Source of the DNA: CAVSRC01 sp963785065
GTDB lineage: Bacteria; Pseudomonadota; Alphaproteobacteria; Rhizobiales; Kaistiaceae
DNA length: 64,000 nt
Direction of reading: 5' to 3'
NCBI GenBank assembly: GCA_963785065.1
Contig: CAWATX010000002.1
Location: 372,001-436,000 of the forward strand
Shown: positions 1-8,154 of the stretch, piece by piece
Layout of the letters: the number at the start of each line of letters is the position of its first letter
Numbering within the stretch: the stretch's first letter is position 1
Translations under genes and position numbers: made by a program
The notes under the pieces: generated by a model
Database searches by the model: none
What the model was told of the DNA's origin: nothing
The model's input: the letters and a program-made list of their open reading frames with translations, nothing else

Positions 1-2
1 TC

Positions 3-620
3 CTGAGCTTCACGGCAGTGCACTATCTGCCCCTGGCGGTAACCAGTTCGGTGCAGTTCGCCGGACCGCTGCTGGCCACCGCGCTTGCCGGACCCGTGCT
101 CGGTGAATGGCCGGGACCGCGCCGCTGGGCTGCCGTCACCGTCGGCTTCATCGGCGTGCTCATCGTCATCCGGCCGGGCGCGGCCACCTTCAATCCGGCC
201 ACCCTGCTCACGGTCGCTGCAGCGCTGTGCTTTGCCTTCTATTCGCTGACCACCCGCACCCTGTCGGCAACCGACAGCCCCAACGGCATGGCGATCTATG
301 CCGCCGGCCTGTCCTCCATCCTGCTGGCGCCGGCCATGCCGGTGGTCGCCGTCATGCCGCCGAGCTGGATGGTCGCCAGCGCACTGGTCGCCACGGGCGT
401 CTTCGGCGGTCTGGGCCATTGGCTTCTCATCATGGCTCATCGCGACGCGCCGCCGACCGTTCTGGCACCCTTCAACTACACGCAGCTCATCTGGGCCATC
501 GCCCTCGGCTTCTTCATCTTCGGCAATAGTCCCGACCACGCCACCCTGATCGGCGCTGGCCTGATCGTCGCGAGCGGCCTCTATGCGCTCTATCGCGAGC
601 GCGTCCGCCGCGACCGCTGA
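3..620 (+). CDS. EamA/DMT-family membrane permease (5' truncated)
   Basis: The reading frame is open from the first complete codon of the window, so the N-terminal half lies upstream. The visible ~205 residues carry alternating hydrophobic segments typical of a drug/metabolite transporter with EamA repeats. Examples are the region after the conserved proline-containing SSVQFAGPLLATALA stretch, the segment VGFIGVLIVIRPG, and a C-terminal GAGLIVASGLYALYRE. The chain ends in a positively charged tail (RERVRRDR), as expected for an inner-membrane protein. A GTG at 18 could serve as an internal start but lies inside the conserved fold, so I treat the gene as partial. Substrate cannot be read from the sequence. 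The neighbour on the same strand (677) is separated by ~56 bases, so cotranscription is possible. Confidence 0.85.
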   Translation: MSFTAVHYLPLAVTSSVQFAGPLLATALAGPVLGEWPGPRRWAAVTVGFIGVLIVIRPGAATFNPATLLTVAAALCFAFYSLTTRTLSATDSPNGMAIYAAGLSSILLAPAMPVVAVMPPSWMVASALVATGVFGGLGHWLLIMAHRDAPPTVLAPFNYTQLIWAIALGFFIFGNSPDHATLIGAGLIVASGLYALYRERVRRDR

Positions 621-676
621 GCTTGCCGTCAGGCCGTCGCCGGGTAGAATTGCCGCCCCACCTTCGGAGAGACCCA

Positions 677-1636
677 TTGGACAAGATTGACGTGATTGCC
701 GCCGGCCACCTGCCGGCGAGGACTGCGAGCGCACTTGCCGAGGCCTTCACCGTCCACCGGCTGAACCATGGCGAAGCGATTCCGCCGGCAGCGGCGAACG
801 CCCGCGGCATCGCCCGCGGCGGCCATTTTGCCATCGACGGCGCCATGATCGAGAGCCTGCCCAGGCTCGAGATCATCGCCAATTTCGGCGTCGGCTATGA
901 CGGCATCGACCTTGTGACGTCGGCGGCGCGCGGCATCGTCGTCACCAACACCCCTGACGTGCTGACCGAGGAAGTTGCCGATACGGCGCTCGGCCTGATG
1001 CTGATGACCGTGCGCGAGCTGTCCGCCGCCGAGCGGCATCTCCGCGCCGGCAGGTGGCCGAGCGAGGGGCCGCCGCCGCTCAGCCGCGCGACGATGCGCG
1101 ACCGCACGGTCGGCATCGTCGGCCTCGGCCGCATCGGCATCGCCCTCGGCCGCCGGCTCGTCGCCATGCAGGTGCCGGTCGTCTATCACAACCGCAGCCG
1201 ACGCGACGATGTCCCCTACCGCCACTATGCCGATCTTGCGGAGATGGCCGCAGCGGTCGACACGCTGGTCTCGGTGCTCCCCGGCGGGCGCCACACCGAG
1301 AAGATCATCGACGCCGTCGTGTTCAAGGCGCTCGGGCCCCGCGGCATCTTCATCAATGTCGGCCGCGGCAGCGTCGTCGACGAACCGGCGCTGATCGCCG
1401 CCCTCAAGGACGGCACCATTCTGTCCGCCGGCCTCGACGTCTTCGCCCATGAGCCCAACGTCCCGGCCGAGCTGATGGCGCTTCCCAACGCCGTTCTGCT
1501 GCCGCATGTCGGCTCGGCCTCGGTCTATACCCGCGACGCCATGGGCCAGCTCTGCGTCGACAATCTCCTGAGCTGGTTCACCGCCGGCAAGCCGCTTACG
1601 CCCGTGCCGGAAACCCCATGGCAGGCGAAGGCGTAG
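677..1636 (+). CDS. D-isomer 2-hydroxyacid dehydrogenase (glyoxylate/hydroxypyruvate reductase type)
   Basis: About 319 residues. The Rossmann nucleotide loop GIVGLGRIGIALGRR is followed by HNRSRR, where the basic residues after the second beta strand suggest NADPH preference. The family signature NVGRGSVVDEPALIAAL and the C-terminal LDVFAHEP and LLPHVGSAS motifs give the catalytic Arg/Glu/His region. It probably reduces glyoxylate, hydroxypyruvate or a related 2-keto acid in the cytoplasm. I chose the TTG start at 677 because a GGAGAGA ribosome site sits just upstream and the protein then begins at the first beta strand (DKIDVIAAG). A longer frame to 623 exists but its extra residues look non-native. 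It is followed by an intergenic palindromic repeat. Confidence 0.9.
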   Translation: MDKIDVIAAGHLPARTASALAEAFTVHRLNHGEAIPPAAANARGIARGGHFAIDGAMIESLPRLEIIANFGVGYDGIDLVTSAARGIVVTNTPDVLTEEVADTALGLMLMTVRELSAAERHLRAGRWPSEGPPPLSRATMRDRTVGIVGLGRIGIALGRRLVAMQVPVVYHNRSRRDDVPYRHYADLAEMAAAVDTLVSVLPGGRHTEKIIDAVVFKALGPRGIFINVGRGSVVDEPALIAALKDGTILSAGLDVFAHEPNVPAELMALPNAVLLPHVGSASVYTRDAMGQLCVDNLLSWFTAGKPLTPVPETPWQAKA

Positions 1637-1648
1637 AGCCGACAGAAA

Positions 1649-1745
1649 CCTCACCCTCATCCTGAGGCGCCCGCCGAAGGCGGGCCCCGAAGGATGGGCC
1701 ACATGGTTCGAGGCTCGCCACGCTCGCTCCTCACCATGAGGATTG
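1649..1745. repeat. Rhizobial-type intergenic palindromic repeat
   Basis: This convergent intergenic region starts with CTCACCCTCATCCTGAGG and ends with CTCACCATGAGGAT. It encloses a perfect CCCGCC-GAA-GGCGGG hairpin at 1670-1684. Elements with this wording are widespread between genes in Hyphomicrobiales genomes. Here it lies between the stops of two convergent genes and could act as a bidirectional terminator. Confidence 0.6.
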
Positions 1746-1768
1746 AAGCAGGGTGCGGACGAGAGGTC

Positions 1769-2752
1769 CTACTTCACCCAGGTCCCGCCGAGCTCGTCCT
1801 CGATGTGGACGCGGATGATTTCCGCAAAGTTCGTCTCGGCGCGGAAGCCGAGCCCAATGGCGCGCTCGGGCGCGAAGTTGCGCGGCCATCCCGCGACGAT
1901 GCCCATGATCGTCGGGTCAGGCGCGTGGCGAATGCGCGCCGCCACCGCATCGCCGGCGATCTCGCGCAGTGCCGCGATCTGCTCGCCGACCGTCACCGAG
2001 ACGCCCGGCATCGAGAGGCTGCGCCGCGCACCGAGCCGTTCGCCGTCGAGTCCGGCGGCGTGGATCAGGAAGCCGACCGCCGAGCGCGGGCTGGCATGCC
2101 AGTGGCGCACATCCTCGCCAACCGGCAACACTGCCTCCTGGCCGGCCAGCGGTTCGCGGATGATGCTGGAAAAGAAGCTCGAGGCCGCCTTATTGGGCTT
2201 GCCGGGACGCACGCAGATCGTCGGCAGGCGGATGCCGATGCCGTCGAAGATGCTGCGCCGCGTGTAGTCGGAGAGCAGCAGCTCGCTGATCGCCTTCTGG
2301 GTGCCGTAGGAGGTCAGCGGGGTTTCGAAGAACTCGTCGCCGATAGCCTCCGGAAACGGCGCGCCGAACACGGCAATCGACGAGGTGAACACCACCCGTG
2401 GGCAATACCCGCCGCCGACCTTGCGGATCGCTTCGAAGAGGAAGCGCGTGCCGTCGAGATTGACCCGGTAGCCCTTGTCGAAATCGGCCTCCGCCTCGCC
2501 CGAGACGATGGCCGCCAGATGAAAGATCACGTCCGGCCGCTGGGCGACGATATCCTCGGCCACGCCGGGCGTGGAAAGGTCCGCATCGCGCGTGTCGACC
2601 CGGAAGGGCACGCCGGTCGGCAGCACCGGCTCCACCCAGTCGACCAGGCTTAGCCGGTCGATGGCCTTGCCGATGAGGCCGCCGTCGGCGATCAGCCGGC
2701 GCGTGAGCTTGGCGCCGATCATGCCGGCGCCACCGATAATCAAGATGTGCAT
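1769..2752 (-). CDS. denD: NAD-dependent epimerase/dehydratase family, D-erythronate dehydrogenase-like
   Basis: The 327-residue extended SDR starts at the ATG at 2752, where HILIIGGAGMIGAKL gives the nucleotide-binding GxxGxxG. TSSIAVFG and the Y-T-Q-K form of YxxxK (SYGTQK) supply the catalytic Ser, Tyr and Lys. The overall wording (PDVIFHLAAIVSGEAEADFDKG, RLPTICVRPG, HWHASPRSAVGF) matches proteins annotated as D-erythronate dehydrogenase, which oxidises D-erythronate to 2-oxo-tetronate. The partner kinase and isomerase genes of that pathway are not in the window. The exact substrate is therefore inferred from family resemblance only. A longer in-frame N-terminus exists but precedes the Rossmann strand and was rejected. 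Confidence 0.8.
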   Translation of the reverse strand: MHILIIGGAGMIGAKLTRRLIADGGLIGKAIDRLSLVDWVEPVLPTGVPFRVDTRDADLSTPGVAEDIVAQRPDVIFHLAAIVSGEAEADFDKGYRVNLDGTRFLFEAIRKVGGGYCPRVVFTSSIAVFGAPFPEAIGDEFFETPLTSYGTQKAISELLLSDYTRRSIFDGIGIRLPTICVRPGKPNKAASSFFSSIIREPLAGQEAVLPVGEDVRHWHASPRSAVGFLIHAAGLDGERLGARRSLSMPGVSVTVGEQIAALREIAGDAVAARIRHAPDPTIMGIVAGWPRNFAPERAIGLGFRAETNFAEIIRVHIEDELGGTWVK

Positions 2753-2852
2753 GGAGGTTTCACAATCCCGCTTGCAACTTTCGAGCAGCCGCGATCCTAT
2801 CCGATCGTCGCCGGCTGAGACAGGCTGCCCGGCAACGCCGGGAGGCATTGTC

Positions 2853-3467
2853 ATGGCAAGCGGCGATTCGCCCGTCCAGGCGCCGACAATGGACTATGCC
2901 CTCGTTCATCGTGAAGGCGAGGGCCTGCGCATTGTCGTCCGCTATCACGATGACGGCATCCGGCTGGCGCCGGCCGGCCTGGAATGGTCGACCGAAGGTG
3001 CGCCGCGCACGGCTGCCTATGGCGATATCGCACGCATTCGCCTGGCGCTGGGGAGCCTGCCGAGGAGCGGCACCTTCGGCACCTGCGTCATCGGCTTCAG
3101 CTCCGGCAACGTGCTCACCGTGGTCGGCGTCGCGCCGTCTGGATTGCCGGCACCCGAACGGGCCGAGGCCTACGCCGCCTTCGTCCGCGATCTGCATGCC
3201 CGGCTGGGCCCGGACGACCAGGCCCGCATCCGGTTCATCGCCGGCAACACCGAAGGCCGTCAGCGGTTCGGGCTCTTCGCCATGGTCCTTGGCGTCGCCT
3301 TCTTCATCGTCATGCCCATTGGGCTGCTGCTCGTCACCCGCGACATGCGGGCGCTCGCCGCGCTCTTCTTCGGCGTGCCCTTCATGTTGCCGGCGCTGAA
3401 GACGTATCGCAGCAACGCGCTACGCAGCTATACGCCCGACGCGCTGCCGGACGATCTGCTTCCCTGA
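2853..3467 (+). CDS. Hypothetical membrane protein with two C-terminal TM segments
   Basis: I do not recognise the family. The ATG at 2853 is preceded by GGGAGG at a normal distance, which fixes the start over a much longer open frame. The 204-residue protein has a soluble N-terminal ~135 residues with beta-rich wording (LRIVVRYHDDGIRL, GTFGTCVIGFSSGNVLTVVG). Two adjacent hydrophobic segments follow near residues 145-185 (FGLFAMVLGVAFFIVMPIGLLL and ALAALFFGVPFMLPAL), then a short basic tail. This looks like a cytoplasmic PH-like or sensory domain on a two-TM anchor, but that is only an impression. It is divergent from denD and convergent with the following SDR, with four bases between the stops. 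Confidence 0.7.
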   Translation: MASGDSPVQAPTMDYALVHREGEGLRIVVRYHDDGIRLAPAGLEWSTEGAPRTAAYGDIARIRLALGSLPRSGTFGTCVIGFSSGNVLTVVGVAPSGLPAPERAEAYAAFVRDLHARLGPDDQARIRFIAGNTEGRQRFGLFAMVLGVAFFIVMPIGLLLVTRDMRALAALFFGVPFMLPALKTYRSNALRSYTPDALPDDLLP

Positions 3468-3471
3468 AGCC

Positions 3472-4224
3472 TCAGAGCGCGAAGCCGCCGTCGACCAGGA
3501 CGATCTGGCCGGTGGTGAAGGTCGATTCGTCGGAGGCGAGATAGACCGCCGCCCAGGCGACCTCCTCCGCCGTGCCGACGCGCCCCATCGGCTGGCGGTC
3601 GACGAAGGCCTGCCGGATTTCCTCGGCCGGTTTGCCCTGTGCCTTCGCCTGGTCGGCGATGCGCCCGTCGAGCGACGGCGACTGTATGGTTCCCGGACAG
3701 ATGGCGTTGCAGCGCACGCCCTGGCGGATGAAATCGGCGGCAACCGCCTTGGTCAGCCCGATCACCGCCGCCTTTGAAGCGCCGTAGACGTAACGATTGG
3801 GAATGCCGCGGACCGACGAGGCACCGGACGCGACGTTGACGATCGAGCCGCTGCCCTTTTCCAGCATCGCCGGCAGGAAGGCGCGGATCATACGGTGCAT
3901 CGACTTGGCATTGAGGTCGAATGAGAAGTCCCAGTCATCTTCCGAGGTGGTGAGCACCGTGCCGTGATGGACGAAGCCGGCGCAATTGAACAGCACGTCC
4001 ACCGGCCCGATCTTGGCCGCGAACGCTTGCACCGCGTCGCTGTCGCGCACGTTAAGCGTATCGACTTCGGCGACACCCTGATCCTTGAGATCTGCCATCA
4101 GTTCGGGCTTGATGTCGGTCGCGATCACATGCGCGCCTTCCGCCGCGAAGCGAAGCGCCGTCGCCCGGCCAATGCCCGCGCCGCAGGCGGTCAGTAACGC
4201 GCGCTTGCCCTTCAGTCTGTCCAT
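3472..4224 (-). CDS. Short-chain dehydrogenase/reductase (SDR) oxidoreductase
   Basis: 250 residues, the classical SDR length. The N-terminal cofactor loop is TACGAGIGRA, a variant of TGxxxGIG. NCAGFVHHG provides the NNAG-like motif, and Ser of NVASGASS with YVYGASK gives the catalytic Ser-Tyr-Lys. The aspartate at the end of beta-2 (ATDIKPE) predicts NAD(H) rather than NADP(H). The C-terminus GQIVLVDGGFAL is the family's usual ending. The sequence resembles the DHRS6/3-hydroxybutyrate and 2-keto-3-deoxy-fuconate dehydrogenase group, but the substrate cannot be set. A GAAGG ribosome site precedes the ATG. It lies downstream of the GNAT and PEP-mutase-like genes on the same strand and may be cotranscribed with them. 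Confidence 0.88.
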   Translation of the reverse strand: MDRLKGKRALLTACGAGIGRATALRFAAEGAHVIATDIKPELMADLKDQGVAEVDTLNVRDSDAVQAFAAKIGPVDVLFNCAGFVHHGTVLTTSEDDWDFSFDLNAKSMHRMIRAFLPAMLEKGSGSIVNVASGASSVRGIPNRYVYGASKAAVIGLTKAVAADFIRQGVRCNAICPGTIQSPSLDGRIADQAKAQGKPAEEIRQAFVDRQPMGRVGTAEEVAWAAVYLASDESTFTTGQIVLVDGGFAL

Positions 4225-4242
4225 GCCTTCGTCGTCCTTCGC

Positions 4243-4935
4243 CTAGTTTCTGAATTCTGCGAGCCCGCGCTTCTGGTGGCCGGCCTCGTCGAAGTTCTCC
4301 GGCTTGAGCCACGCCTCGAAGGCCGCCCTCACCGCCGGCCACTCGCTGTCGGTCATCGCATACCACGCCGTATCGCGGTTGCGCCCCTTGACGATCATGT
4401 GCTGGCGGAACGTGCCTTCATAGGTGAAGCCGAGGCGCTCGGCCGCGTGGCGTGAGGGCGCGTTGAGCGCGTTGCACTTCCATTCGTAGCGCCGGTAGCC
4501 GAGATCATCGAACACATAGTGCGCCATCAGATATTGCGCTTCCGTTGCGGCGGGCGTGCGCTGCAGAAGCGGCGTGTAGACGATGCTGCCCATTTCGATC
4601 ACGCCCATCGCCGGGCGGATTTCCATCAGCGTCACGGTGCCGACGGCGCGCTCGCTCGCCACGTCGATCACCGCATAGGCAAACGGGTCGAGCGCCACCA
4701 CCCGCTCCTCCATCCAGCGCAGGAAGGATTGCTCGTCGCCAAACGGGCCGTAGCCCATGTAGACCCAAAGCTCGTCATGTTCCTTGACCGCCTGCCAGAG
4801 CGATTCGGCATGGCGAACGACGTCGAGCTTCTCGATACGGCAGAAGCGCCCCTTGAGCCGCACGGCTTCGGGGCGCTCCGCTCGCGTGGCATCGACCACC
4901 GCACCGATTGGCAGGTTGTCGTTCGTCTCGCTCAT
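4243..4935 (-). CDS. GNAT-family N-acetyltransferase (RimJ/RimL type)
   Basis: The 230-residue protein has the GNAT core. Strand beta-4 and the pyrophosphate region surround VGTVTLMEIRPAMGVIEMGSIVY, followed by the helix that begins QRTPAATEAQYLMAHYVFDDLG. The late motif is WKCNALNAPSRHAAERLGFTYEGTFRQHMIVKGRNRDT, diagnostic of the RimJ/RimL-like (Acetyltransf_3) group. It probably acetylates an amino or hydroxyl group of a small molecule or protein. The start at 4935 was chosen because its ATG overlaps the TGA of the upstream PEP-mutase-like gene (ATGA), which implies translational coupling. Confidence 0.88.
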   Translation of the reverse strand: MSETNDNLPIGAVVDATRAERPEAVRLKGRFCRIEKLDVVRHAESLWQAVKEHDELWVYMGYGPFGDEQSFLRWMEERVVALDPFAYAVIDVASERAVGTVTLMEIRPAMGVIEMGSIVYTPLLQRTPAATEAQYLMAHYVFDDLGYRRYEWKCNALNAPSRHAAERLGFTYEGTFRQHMIVKGRNRDTAWYAMTDSEWPAVRAAFEAWLKPENFDEAGHQKRGLAEFRN

Positions 4936-5771
4936 GGCGCCCTCCGCGTTCCGTCGGCTGCGAACAGGCAATCGAGGTCAGCGCCGGAGGCCGCTTCCTC
5001 GAAGGCCGTGAAGGTGCCGGCATCCGCAATCTCCTTTGCCGACTTCATGAAGCCGGCCCAGGCCATGCGGGCCATGACACCGCCAACGCTGATGCGCCGC
5101 ACGCCGAGATCCGCGAGGGCGGCGACTGTCAGTCCGCCAAGACCGATGGCGAGTACGTTGACGGGCTTGGGTGCGACCGCCTTGACGACCGCCGCGATCT
5201 GATCCGCGGTCTTCAAGTGCGGCGCATAGAGGCAGTCGGCGTCAGCCTCGGCGAAAGCGACAAGACGGCGGATGGTTTGCTCGAGCGGCTCGGAATGGCC
5301 GATCACGAAACACTCCGTTCGCCCGACAAGCAGGGCTTCGCCACCGTCTGCATCGATCGCTGCGCGGGCGGCCTTGAGGCGCTCGACCGCCATATCAAGG
5401 TCGTACAACGCCTTCTGCCGCGGAATCTGATCCTCGATCGAAACGGCGGCCACGCCGGTCGCCAGACAGCGCCGAACGCTTTCGGCAACGGCGTCCGGCG
5501 AATCGCCGTACCCGTTCATGAAATCGGCGTTGAGCGGCACGTCGCTTGCCTCCGCGATTCCGCGGATGTGGTCAAGCATGAGATCCAGCGGCACGTTGCC
5601 ATCGGCATAGCCGAGACTCCACGCTGCCCCCGAGCTTGTCGTCGCCAGCGCCTTGAAACCGAGATGCTGCAGGTAACGCGCCGTGCCGACGTCCCACGGG
5701 TTGGGCAGCACGAAGCAGCCACTCTCGTGGAGCGCCCGGAAAGCCCGGCGTTTCTCTGAAACCGTCGTCAT
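4932..5771 (-). CDS. Isocitrate lyase/phosphoenolpyruvate mutase family protein
   Basis: 279 residues, the size of the small PEP-mutase/2-methylisocitrate-lyase-like enzymes. LPNPWDVGTARYLQHLG is the usual N-terminal signature of this branch. Metal-binding acidic residues appear in NADFMNGYGD and SIEDQIP, and VGRTECF follows. The KKCGH loop of true isocitrate lyases is absent, so it is unlikely to be a glyoxylate-shunt enzyme. A carbon-carbon or phosphorus-carbon lyase or carboxyphosphonoenolpyruvate-type role is possible. The ATG is preceded by GGGGGAGGG. It is coupled by a four-base overlap to the downstream acetyltransferase and probably heads a three-gene unit with the SDR. Confidence 0.85.
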   Translation of the reverse strand: MTTVSEKRRAFRALHESGCFVLPNPWDVGTARYLQHLGFKALATTSSGAAWSLGYADGNVPLDLMLDHIRGIAEASDVPLNADFMNGYGDSPDAVAESVRRCLATGVAAVSIEDQIPRQKALYDLDMAVERLKAARAAIDADGGEALLVGRTECFVIGHSEPLEQTIRRLVAFAEADADCLYAPHLKTADQIAAVVKAVAPKPVNVLAIGLGGLTVAALADLGVRRISVGGVMARMAWAGFMKSAKEIADAGTFTAFEEAASGADLDCLFAADGTRRAP

Positions 5772-5887
5772 GAGCCCTCCCCCGTCCTGCCACGGCGCCG
5801 CATGATGGGCCTGAACAGGTTTGATTTCTGCGGTTTTATGCGCCTAATCTCTTGGCCAAATCAACGACAACCAAACGGGGAAACGTC

Positions 5888-7063
5888 GTGCTGCACACCA
5901 TCGCCGGGTTTGACCGGATCGGCGAAGAAAACGCCTTCGCCGTCCTTGCCCGCGCCACGCGGCTCGCGGCGGAAGGCAAGGACATCATCAATCTCGGCAT
6001 CGGCCAGCCCGATTTCCGCACGCCCGACCACATCGTCGAGGCGGCGGTCAAGGCGCTCCACGACGGCCACCACGGCTATACGCCGGCAACCGGCATCCAG
6101 CCGCTGCGCGAAGCGGTCGCCGCCGACATCCACCGGCGCCTCAGCGTCGATGTGTCACCCGACCAGGTGATCATCGTGCCCGGCGGCAAGGTCACCATGT
6201 TCGCCGCCATCCTGATGTTCGGCGAGCCCGGCGCCGACATCCTCTATCCCGATCCCGGCTTTCCCATCTATCGCTCGATGATCGAGTTCACCGGCGCGCG
6301 GCCGGTGCCGATCCCGATCCGCGAGGAGAACGGCTTCGCCTTCTCCGCCGAGGAGACGCTTTCGCTGATCACGCCCAAGACGCGGCTGATGATCCTCAAT
6401 TCGCCGGCCAACCCCACCGGCGGCGTCACGCCCAAGGCGGAGATCGACGCGCTGGTCAAGGGCCTGGAGCGCTTCCCCGACGTCGCCATCCTCTCCGACG
6501 AGATCTATGGCCAGATGACCTATGACGGGCTCGCCCACGTCTCGCTCATGTCCTACCCGGAGATCCGCGAGCGCGTCATCCTGCTCGACGGCTGGTCGAA
6601 GACCTACGCCATGACCGGCTGGCGCATGGGCTATTCGGTGTGGCCGGAGCCGCTCTACGACAACGTCCGCAAGCTGGCGGTAAACGCCTGGTCCTGCGTC
6701 AACGCGGCCGCCCAATTTGCCGGGCTGGCGGCGCTCACCGGCCCGCAGGATTCGATTGCGACCATGGTCGCCGAGTTCGACAAGCGGCGCAAACTGGTGG
6801 TCGAGGGCATGAATGCACTGCCCGGCGTTTCCTGCGCCACGCCCAAGGGCGCCTTCTACGCCTTCCCCAACATCTCGGAGACCGGCTTCAAGGCCAAGCC
6901 GCTTGCCAATGCGCTCTTGGAAGAGGCCGGTGTCGCGGCCATCGGCGGCCCCGATTTCGGCATCCTCGGCGAAGGCTATCTCCGCCTCTCCTACGCCAAT
7001 TCGGCGGAGAACATCGAGCGCGCCATCGACCGCATCAGGGTGTTCCTGGGGAAGAATACGTAA
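5888..7063 (+). CDS. Pyridoxal phosphate-dependent aminotransferase, class I/II
   Basis: About 392 residues, the normal class I length. INLGIGQPDFRTP is the N-terminal substrate-loop signature. NSPANPTGGV carries the Asn that contacts PLP, DEIYGQMTYDG holds the Asp and Tyr, and DGWSKTYAMTGWRMGY contains the Schiff-base lysine. LRLSYANSAENI near the end has the arginine that binds the alpha-carboxylate. The amino donor is not predictable; the nearest wording is aspartate/aromatic-type and alanine aminotransferases. I chose the GTG at 5888, preceded by ACGGGGAAA, over a TTG 36 bases upstream that lacks a ribosome site. It is transcribed divergently from the PEP-mutase-like gene. Confidence 0.88.
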   Translation: MLHTIAGFDRIGEENAFAVLARATRLAAEGKDIINLGIGQPDFRTPDHIVEAAVKALHDGHHGYTPATGIQPLREAVAADIHRRLSVDVSPDQVIIVPGGKVTMFAAILMFGEPGADILYPDPGFPIYRSMIEFTGARPVPIPIREENGFAFSAEETLSLITPKTRLMILNSPANPTGGVTPKAEIDALVKGLERFPDVAILSDEIYGQMTYDGLAHVSLMSYPEIRERVILLDGWSKTYAMTGWRMGYSVWPEPLYDNVRKLAVNAWSCVNAAAQFAGLAALTGPQDSIATMVAEFDKRRKLVVEGMNALPGVSCATPKGAFYAFPNISETGFKAKPLANALLEEAGVAAIGGPDFGILGEGYLRLSYANSAENIERAIDRIRVFLGKNT

Positions 7064-7070
7064 GCTGCGG

Positions 7071-8039
7071 TCACCCCCCGCTGCCGTCCGCCTCCGCCAG
7101 CACAGAGGCGCCGACCGCCGCCTTGGCTTCGGCCAACGGCGCGGCGCAGGCTTGCGCGCGCTGGCGCAGCGTATCGATCAGCCAGCGCCCGGCCTTGCCC
7201 GGCATGCGTCCGCGCGGATAGACCGCGTGGATGCGGAACTCGGGCGCATTGTGCTGGGCGATGTCGAGCACCTTCAGCCGTCCCGCCTGAATGTGGCCGA
7301 GAACCATCGGCAGCGGCATGTTGCACCAGCCGAAGCCGGCCAGCAGAAATTCCAGCCGCGTGTTGATGTCGGCAAAGCGCCAGGTGCGGTGGCTGACGAT
7401 GCCGGCGCTGATGCCGGCACTCACCGGCGAGCGGTCGGTGAGCACGAGCTGAACCTGTCGCTCCAGCACGGCGCGCGATAGCGGCGCCTTTTCGCTGGCC
7501 AGCAGATGGTTCGCCGCCACCACCGGCACCGTCGGGATGGTCACCATGAACTCCGTTTCGCGGTTTTCGCTCATGATCGGGTTCGGCGGATAGAGCGCAA
7601 TGCGCGCCGCCCCGTCGCGCAGGCGCTGCTCGGCTCCGCCCAACGCCTCCGTGTAGACGGTCACCGGCAGCAGCGGAAAGCGCGCCTGAAGATCGCGCAG
7701 CGCGTCGATCAGCACATGCATCGGGAACATGCTCTCCACTGCCAGCGTCAGCTCCGGCTCCAGCTCGCCAGCGATGCTCTCGGCGCGCGCCTTCAGCGCC
7801 TCGGCACCGCGCAGCAGGTTGCGCGCGTCCTCGAGCACGACGCGGCCGGTATCGTTGAGCTGCGGCACCTTGCCTGAGCGGTCGAAAAGCGCCACGCCGA
7901 GACTCACCTCGAGCGCCTGGATGGCCTGGCTGACCGCCGACTGGACCCGCCCCAACCGGCGCGCGGCGGCCGAGAAACTGCCGGTTTCCGCCACGGCTTC
8001 GAGTGCCCGCAACTGGTCGAGCGTCATGGTATCGAGCAT
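7071..8039 (-). CDS. LysR-family transcriptional regulator
   Basis: 322 residues with the LysR N-terminal winged helix at residues ~7-66 (LDQLRALEAVAETGSFSAAARRLGRVQSAVSQAIQALEVSLGVALFDR). A periplasmic-binding-like effector domain follows, with typical LTLAVESMFP and VTVYTEALGG regions. It is divergent from the RutE-like reductase gene at 8155. The 115-base gap contains a 6-7-6 inverted repeat with the T-N11-A signature (8043-8061), so it probably regulates that gene and itself. The effector is unknown. Confidence 0.92.
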   Translation of the reverse strand: MLDTMTLDQLRALEAVAETGSFSAAARRLGRVQSAVSQAIQALEVSLGVALFDRSGKVPQLNDTGRVVLEDARNLLRGAEALKARAESIAGELEPELTLAVESMFPMHVLIDALRDLQARFPLLPVTVYTEALGGAEQRLRDGAARIALYPPNPIMSENRETEFMVTIPTVPVVAANHLLASEKAPLSRAVLERQVQLVLTDRSPVSAGISAGIVSHRTWRFADINTRLEFLLAGFGWCNMPLPMVLGHIQAGRLKVLDIAQHNAPEFRIHAVYPRGRMPGKAGRWLIDTLRQRAQACAAPLAEAKAAVGASVLAEADGSGG

Positions 8040-8042
8040 GTT

Positions 8043-8061
8043 CCATCACTCCGTCTGATGG
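8043..8061. promoter_or_regulatory. Candidate LysR operator between lysR-type gene and rutE-like gene
   Basis: CCATCA-CTCCGTC-TGATGG is a perfect 6-bp inverted repeat with a 7-base spacer containing ATCA-N7-TGAT, which fits the T-N11-A box recognised by LysR proteins. It abuts the regulator's start codon on one side and lies ~95 bases upstream of the divergent reductase gene. Such a position suits autorepression and remote activation. Confidence 0.6.
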
Positions 8062-8154
8062 ATATTACCACTATTTGGCCGATTTCCCTGATGCAACCTC
8101 TTCCCCATCTCCCTCTCAGGACGCGGGGTCCTGATCTTTCAGACGAGGGAAGCC

